From Streptomyces sp. S.PNR 29 (lineage in GTDB: Bacteria; Actinomycetota; Actinomycetes; Streptomycetales; Streptomycetaceae), in the NCBI RefSeq assembly GCF_030386795.1, contig NZ_JANUQM010000018.1, forward strand, positions 141,942 to 205,941: a stretch of 64,000 nt of DNA, given 5' to 3'. Numbering within the stretch: position 1 is the stretch's first letter; each line of letters begins with the position of its first letter. Both the position numbers and the translations under genes were made by a program. Shown here piece by piece: positions 61,007-64,000 of this stretch. The notes beneath the pieces were generated by a model. It did no database searches, was not told where the DNA came from, and saw only the letters and a list, made by a program, of their open reading frames with translations.

Positions 61007-61161
61007 CGTACGCCCTTCCCCGGCTCCGGGAGGAGATCGCGTACATCGCCTATCACTTCCATTGGCCACGCGAGGAGATCCTCGACCTCACCCACGGTGA
61101 ACGCCAGCAGTGGGTCACCGAGATCGCCCGCATCAACACCCGTGTGAACGAAGGCGGTTGA
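61003..61161 (+). CDS. DUF6760-like small CIS protein
   Basis: A 52-residue helical protein starting at a GTG that overlaps the previous stop (GTGA) and ending 4 bp before the next ATG. 'LREEIAYIAYHFHWPREEILDLTHGERQQWV' matches the short protein family found between the gp26-like and later genes of many contractile injection loci and phage tails. Too short for most gene finders. It probably acts as an assembly factor or baseplate adaptor. Confidence 0.85.
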   Translation: MTYALPRLREEIAYIAYHFHWPREEILDLTHGERQQWVTEIARINTRVNEGG

Positions 61162-61165
61162 GCAC

Positions 61166-64000
61166 ATGGCATGGCGGGACAGGCTGCGCCGCCGGGCCGC
61201 CGCGCACGGGGTGGTGCCGGAGGGCGGCGGGCGGGCCGCCGGAGGTGACGGTCCGTCCGGCGAGCGCCCGGACCTGAGCGTGCCCGGTGCCCCGGGTCCT
61301 TCCGTGCCCGGCGACTGGGACGGCGGCTGGCGCCGCACCGCAGCGCCGGAACTCACCCTGTCCCGCGCCCCGCTCGGGGTCAGCGACGGCCTCGCCTTCC
61401 GCGCGGGCCTCGCCGCCTGGCAGAACCCGTCGTTCGACACCGGCCTCGGTCACGCCCTGACCCCCACGGCCCCGACCGGCCTGGTGCACGGCGTCACCCG
61501 CCCGGCCGTCCCGCGGCCCACCCACACCGGCACGGGTCCGCTGCTGCTCCGGGCGCTGCGCCCGGAGGGGGCGGACGGCCCGCCGGACGGTGGACCGGAC
61601 GCCGGGACCCCGGACGGCGCGACCGGGCCGTCATGCGCCCGGACGTCCCAGGTCTCACGCCGGACGCGTCCGGGAGCGCGGCCGTCCGGCCCGGCACCGG
61701 CCGCCGCACGGCTTCCCCGCAGAAACGGCACTCCGGGGGAGGGGAGTCCGGGCGACGCTCCAGGGACCCGTGGCCTCATGTCCGCGGATTCGCCCGTCGT
61801 GCTCTCCCCGTCGCCTCCTGCCGTCCAACGGGCCCCGCAGCCGGGCGCCGGCCCGGTCGCGCCCCCCGACGGCACCGGCCGCGAGCCGGCCGCTGTGCGG
61901 ATCCCGCTGGTACGACGCGTCTCGGTGGTCCCGGGCGCAGCCACCGACGGGACCGTGGCCCGGCCCGCGTCCGGTGGACCCACCTCGGAGCCACGGCCCG
62001 GCGTGCCCGGGCCGGACCCGGGGCGCGCTTCCCGGGCGCCGGCCGGTTCCGGGAGCCGCACGCCTTCCGGCCCGGCCGTCCGGCTCCGCCCCGTGGGGCC
62101 TTCGCTGACCGTCGCCCGGTACCCGGCCGGACCTGCCCGCCGCGTCCCCGCCCTGCGGCCCGCCGCCATCCCGGCACCCGACAGCGCCACGACCGCACCG
62201 GCCGGGACGGGGGCCCGTCCCGCCGCCCCCGTGCAGCGCGCGGCCACGCGCCCGGGAAGCCGCGCGCCTCTCGGCGCCCCGCTGACCGAACTGCCCGCCA
62301 CGGCCGCACCGTTGGCGGAGCGCGCCTCCGCCCGGCATCCCGCCCCCGGCGCCGGATCCGGTCCGGGGCTGCCCGTAGTCCAGCGTCACGCGGAAGGCAC
62401 GGCCGGCACTCCGGGACCGTACGACGGCGGTACGAAGGCCACGGACGGCGCCCCGGACGGCCCGGCCGGACCGGCCCGCGCCCCGCGCAGAGCCCCCGGC
62501 CCCGGCAGCGCAGGGGCACGCGCGCGCGGTGGCCTGGGCGCACCGCTGTCCGCACTGCCGCCGAGCGCCGAACTGCCCGGCTCCGCCGCGTCCGGCCCCC
62601 GTGCTTCCCGCACGACGCCCGGCCCGGACGTCCAGCGTGCTCCGGCACGCCAGGACCGCGGGCCCGCGACGGCTGACGACCGGACGCCCTCCGGGGCCCT
62701 CGCGAGCGGAGCGGACGGTGTGCGGCGGCGTCCCACCGCAGGCGCTCCGGCGGACAGCGCAGACGGGTCCGCTTCCCCGCTGGTGACGTCGTCGCCGGCC
62801 TCGGCAGGTGGCCCGGATCCGGACGGGCCGTTGCTGGGGGCGGCCGGCGTGCAGCGGCGTCTCGCGGACGGCCCGGTCACCGCAGGCGCTCCGGCGGACA
62901 GCGCAAACGCGTCTGCTTCCCCGTTGGTGATGTCGTCGCCGGCCTCGGCAGGTGGCCCGGATCCGGACGGGCCGTTGCTGGGGGCGGCCGGCGTGCAGCG
63001 GCGTCTCGCGGAGGGCCCGGTCACCGCAGGCGCTCCGGCGGAGCACGCGGACGGGCCTGCCACACCGCTGGTGACGTCGTCCCCGGCCTCCGCATCGCAC
63101 CGCCCGGCCGGGGACGCGCGACGCTCCGGCACGACGTCCGGCGGGCAGGTCGCGGACGGGCCGAGCCCCGACGGACCGGGCTCCACCGGGCTGGGCTCGG
63201 GTGGGCCGGGCAAAGCGTCGGGCTCCGCCGGGCTGGGTTCCGGTGGGCCGGGCAAAGCGTCGGGCTCCGCCGGGCCGGGCTCCGGTGGGCCGGGCTCCGA
63301 GGGGCCGGGCGTCGGCAGGCACGGGCCCCAAGGGCCCGCCGCTCCGGGCTCGGGTGGGCCGGGCAACGGGCCGGGTTCCGGGGGGCCGGGCGTCGGCAGG
63401 CACCGGCCTCAAGGAGCCGCCGCTCCGGGCCCGGTCGTCGTCGCCCGGGCCACGGCCGAAGGCACCGGCGTCCGGACCCGCGGCACAGACGGCCCGCGCC
63501 CTCTCCCCGTGACCCGCCCCGGAGCGCGCTCCACCCCGGCGGCACCCCGCACCCTCTCGCTGCTTGCCGCGCGCCCGCTCATCCTGAACACCCGGGCCCC
63601 GGAAGGGGACGCACCGCCCGCCGTCTCCCGCTCCGGCGACCGTCCCGTCGTGGCGGTGCGCTGGCCCGCACCGGCTGCCCCTCAGGGCGACCCCGCGCGG
63701 CCGACGCCGGTCACGACAGCCCCCGCCCCCGCGACGGCGCATCCCGGACCGGCGCGGCAGGCGGGTGTGCGCGGGAGCGGCCCGCCGGGCACCGGCCGGC
63801 GCGTCCCGGTCGTCCGGCCCGCGCCGCCCCGGCCAAGGAGCGCCGACCCGGCCGTCGCCGCACCGGCGCGGCCCTTGCCGGTGACCGCCCCGCAGGCCCC
63901 GCCGCTCACGGACCGCCCGCCGGCCGCTGCGGCACCGGCGGAGCCCGTCCCCGTGGTCCGGCGCGTGACCGGTACCCCGGGCCCGGGGCCGGCGGCGGGC
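61166..64000 (+). CDS. Very long Pro/Gly/Ala-rich protein of the CIS locus, 3' end cut off
   Basis: The frame is open from the ATG at 61166 to the last base, at least 945 residues. The first 130 residues are an ordered-looking conserved head ('MAWRDRLRRRAAAHGVVPEG', 'VPGDWDGGWRRTAAPELTL', 'FRAGLAAWQNPSFDTGLGHAL'). The rest is strongly biased to Pro, Gly, Ala, Arg and Ser and should be disordered. It has repeated V-Q-R tripeptides, a 48-residue tandem repeat (62735-63022) and GSGGPG-type repeats (63194-63438). It overlaps nothing and lies 4 bp after the DUF6760-like gene. Similar heads occur in other Streptomyces loci of this kind; function unknown. A folded C-terminal domain may lie beyond the window. 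Confidence 0.8.
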   Translation, partial: MAWRDRLRRRAAAHGVVPEGGGRAAGGDGPSGERPDLSVPGAPGPSVPGDWDGGWRRTAAPELTLSRAPLGVSDGLAFRAGLAAWQNPSFDTGLGHALTPTAPTGLVHGVTRPAVPRPTHTGTGPLLLRALRPEGADGPPDGGPDAGTPDGATGPSCARTSQVSRRTRPGARPSGPAPAAARLPRRNGTPGEGSPGDAPGTRGLMSADSPVVLSPSPPAVQRAPQPGAGPVAPPDGTGREPAAVRIPLVRRVSVVPGAATDGTVARPASGGPTSEPRPGVPGPDPGRASRAPAGSGSRTPSGPAVRLRPVGPSLTVARYPAGPARRVPALRPAAIPAPDSATTAPAGTGARPAAPVQRAATRPGSRAPLGAPLTELPATAAPLAERASARHPAPGAGSGPGLPVVQRHAEGTAGTPGPYDGGTKATDGAPDGPAGPARAPRRAPGPGSAGARARGGLGAPLSALPPSAELPGSAASGPRASRTTPGPDVQRAPARQDRGPATADDRTPSGALASGADGVRRRPTAGAPADSADGSASPLVTSSPASAGGPDPDGPLLGAAGVQRRLADGPVTAGAPADSANASASPLVMSSPASAGGPDPDGPLLGAAGVQRRLAEGPVTAGAPAEHADGPATPLVTSSPASASHRPAGDARRSGTTSGGQVADGPSPDGPGSTGLGSGGPGKASGSAGLGSGGPGKASGSAGPGSGGPGSEGPGVGRHGPQGPAAPGSGGPGNGPGSGGPGVGRHRPQGAAAPGPVVVARATAEGTGVRTRGTDGPRPLPVTRPGARSTPAAPRTLSLLAARPLILNTRAPEGDAPPAVSRSGDRPVVAVRWPAPAAPQGDPARPTPVTTAPAPATAHPGPARQAGVRGSGPPGTGRRVPVVRPAPPRPRSADPAVAAPARPLPVTAPQAPPLTDRPPAAAAPAEPVPVVRRVTGTPGPGPAAG
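62735..63022 (+). repeat. Tandem 144-bp repeats, two full copies and a partial third
   Basis: Copies start at 62735 and 62879 and differ at only a few bases; a third start at 63023 decays after about 65 bases. The unit is a multiple of three and encodes 48 residues ('TAGAPADSA....PLVTSSPASAGGPDPDGPLL', then 'GVQRRLA.GPV'), so copy number can change without a frameshift. Confidence 0.85.
63194..63438 (+). repeat. GSGGPG-type short repeats within the long CIS protein
   Basis: Repeats built on Gly-Ser-Gly-Gly-Pro-Gly, including two near-identical 42-base units encoding 'GSGGPGKASGSAGL', and two later 'GPGVGRH' blocks. The region is collagen-like in composition but not in periodicity. Confidence 0.75.

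Noticed and set aside
61655..63742. Minus-strand open frame of 695 codons over the long disordered protein
   Set aside because: Produced by extreme GC content opposite a Pro/Gly/Ala-rich gene; repeats mirror those of the plus strand and there is no ribosome site or domain.

Overview
The window is about 64 kb of very GC-rich DNA with strong third-position GC bias. Gene content (several LuxR- and OmpR-type two-component systems, Tat-exported glycoside hydrolases, a SpoIIE-type phosphatase, SigJ, a contractile-injection locus) points to a Streptomyces chromosome or a very close relative. I see no tRNA, rRNA, CRISPR array, intact insertion sequence or prophage integrase.

Layout. 1-5.9 kb: end of a secreted protein, a maltokinase-cap-like protein, a small LppU-like lipoprotein-type protein, a secreted pectate lyase with a LacI-type operator, and a secreted tripeptidyl-aminopeptidase-like hydrolase. 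5.9-14.7 kb: a small secreted protein, a TetR regulator divergent from a beta-lactamase-fold hydrolase with a perfect operator between them, an Eis-like acetyltransferase, a GH97 glycosidase, a SpoIIE-type phosphatase followed by a MASE1-only membrane sensor, and a short-chain dehydrogenase remnant. 14.9-24.5 kb: an MMPL exporter, two two-component systems meeting tail to tail, an ABC exporter pair and a small DUF4287 protein. 24.6-33.5 kb: a DD-peptidase-like hydrolase, a third two-component system, an MHS-type transporter with an OmpR/HK pair and a TAXI binding protein, and MarR plus AhpD genes. 33.5-37.7 kb: a plant cell-wall block (GH28-like enzyme and GH30 galactanase with lectin domain), each gene preceded by LacI-type operators. 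37.7-47.5 kb: a golvesin-domain/lysozyme-fold secreted protein, a TerB protein, an AhpD-SigJ pair, a membrane protein overlapping a beta-lactamase-fold protein, and a fourth NarL-type two-component system (fifth system overall) that is paralogous to the one at 19-21 kb.

47.6-64 kb is the most notable region: the first part of a phage-tail-like contractile injection system (CIS). A single-span membrane protein is divergent from a LuxR-type regulator. Then follow a translationally coupled trio (TolB/PD40-repeat secreted protein, DUF4255 tail-terminator-like protein, AAA+ ATPase), an opposite-strand DUF4157 protein with two copies of a second domain (candidate cargo or effector), the sheath, the inner tube, a T4 gp26-like protein, a DUF6760-like protein, and a very long Pro/Gly/Ala-rich protein that runs off the window. 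Baseplate and spike genes should lie beyond base 64000.

Two regulatory themes recur. Polysaccharide genes carry separate LacI-family-like palindromes although no LacI gene is in the window. Several regulator or sensor genes lack a good Shine-Dalgarno and instead have a TANNNT hexamer 6-8 bases before the start codon, which predicts leaderless mRNAs.
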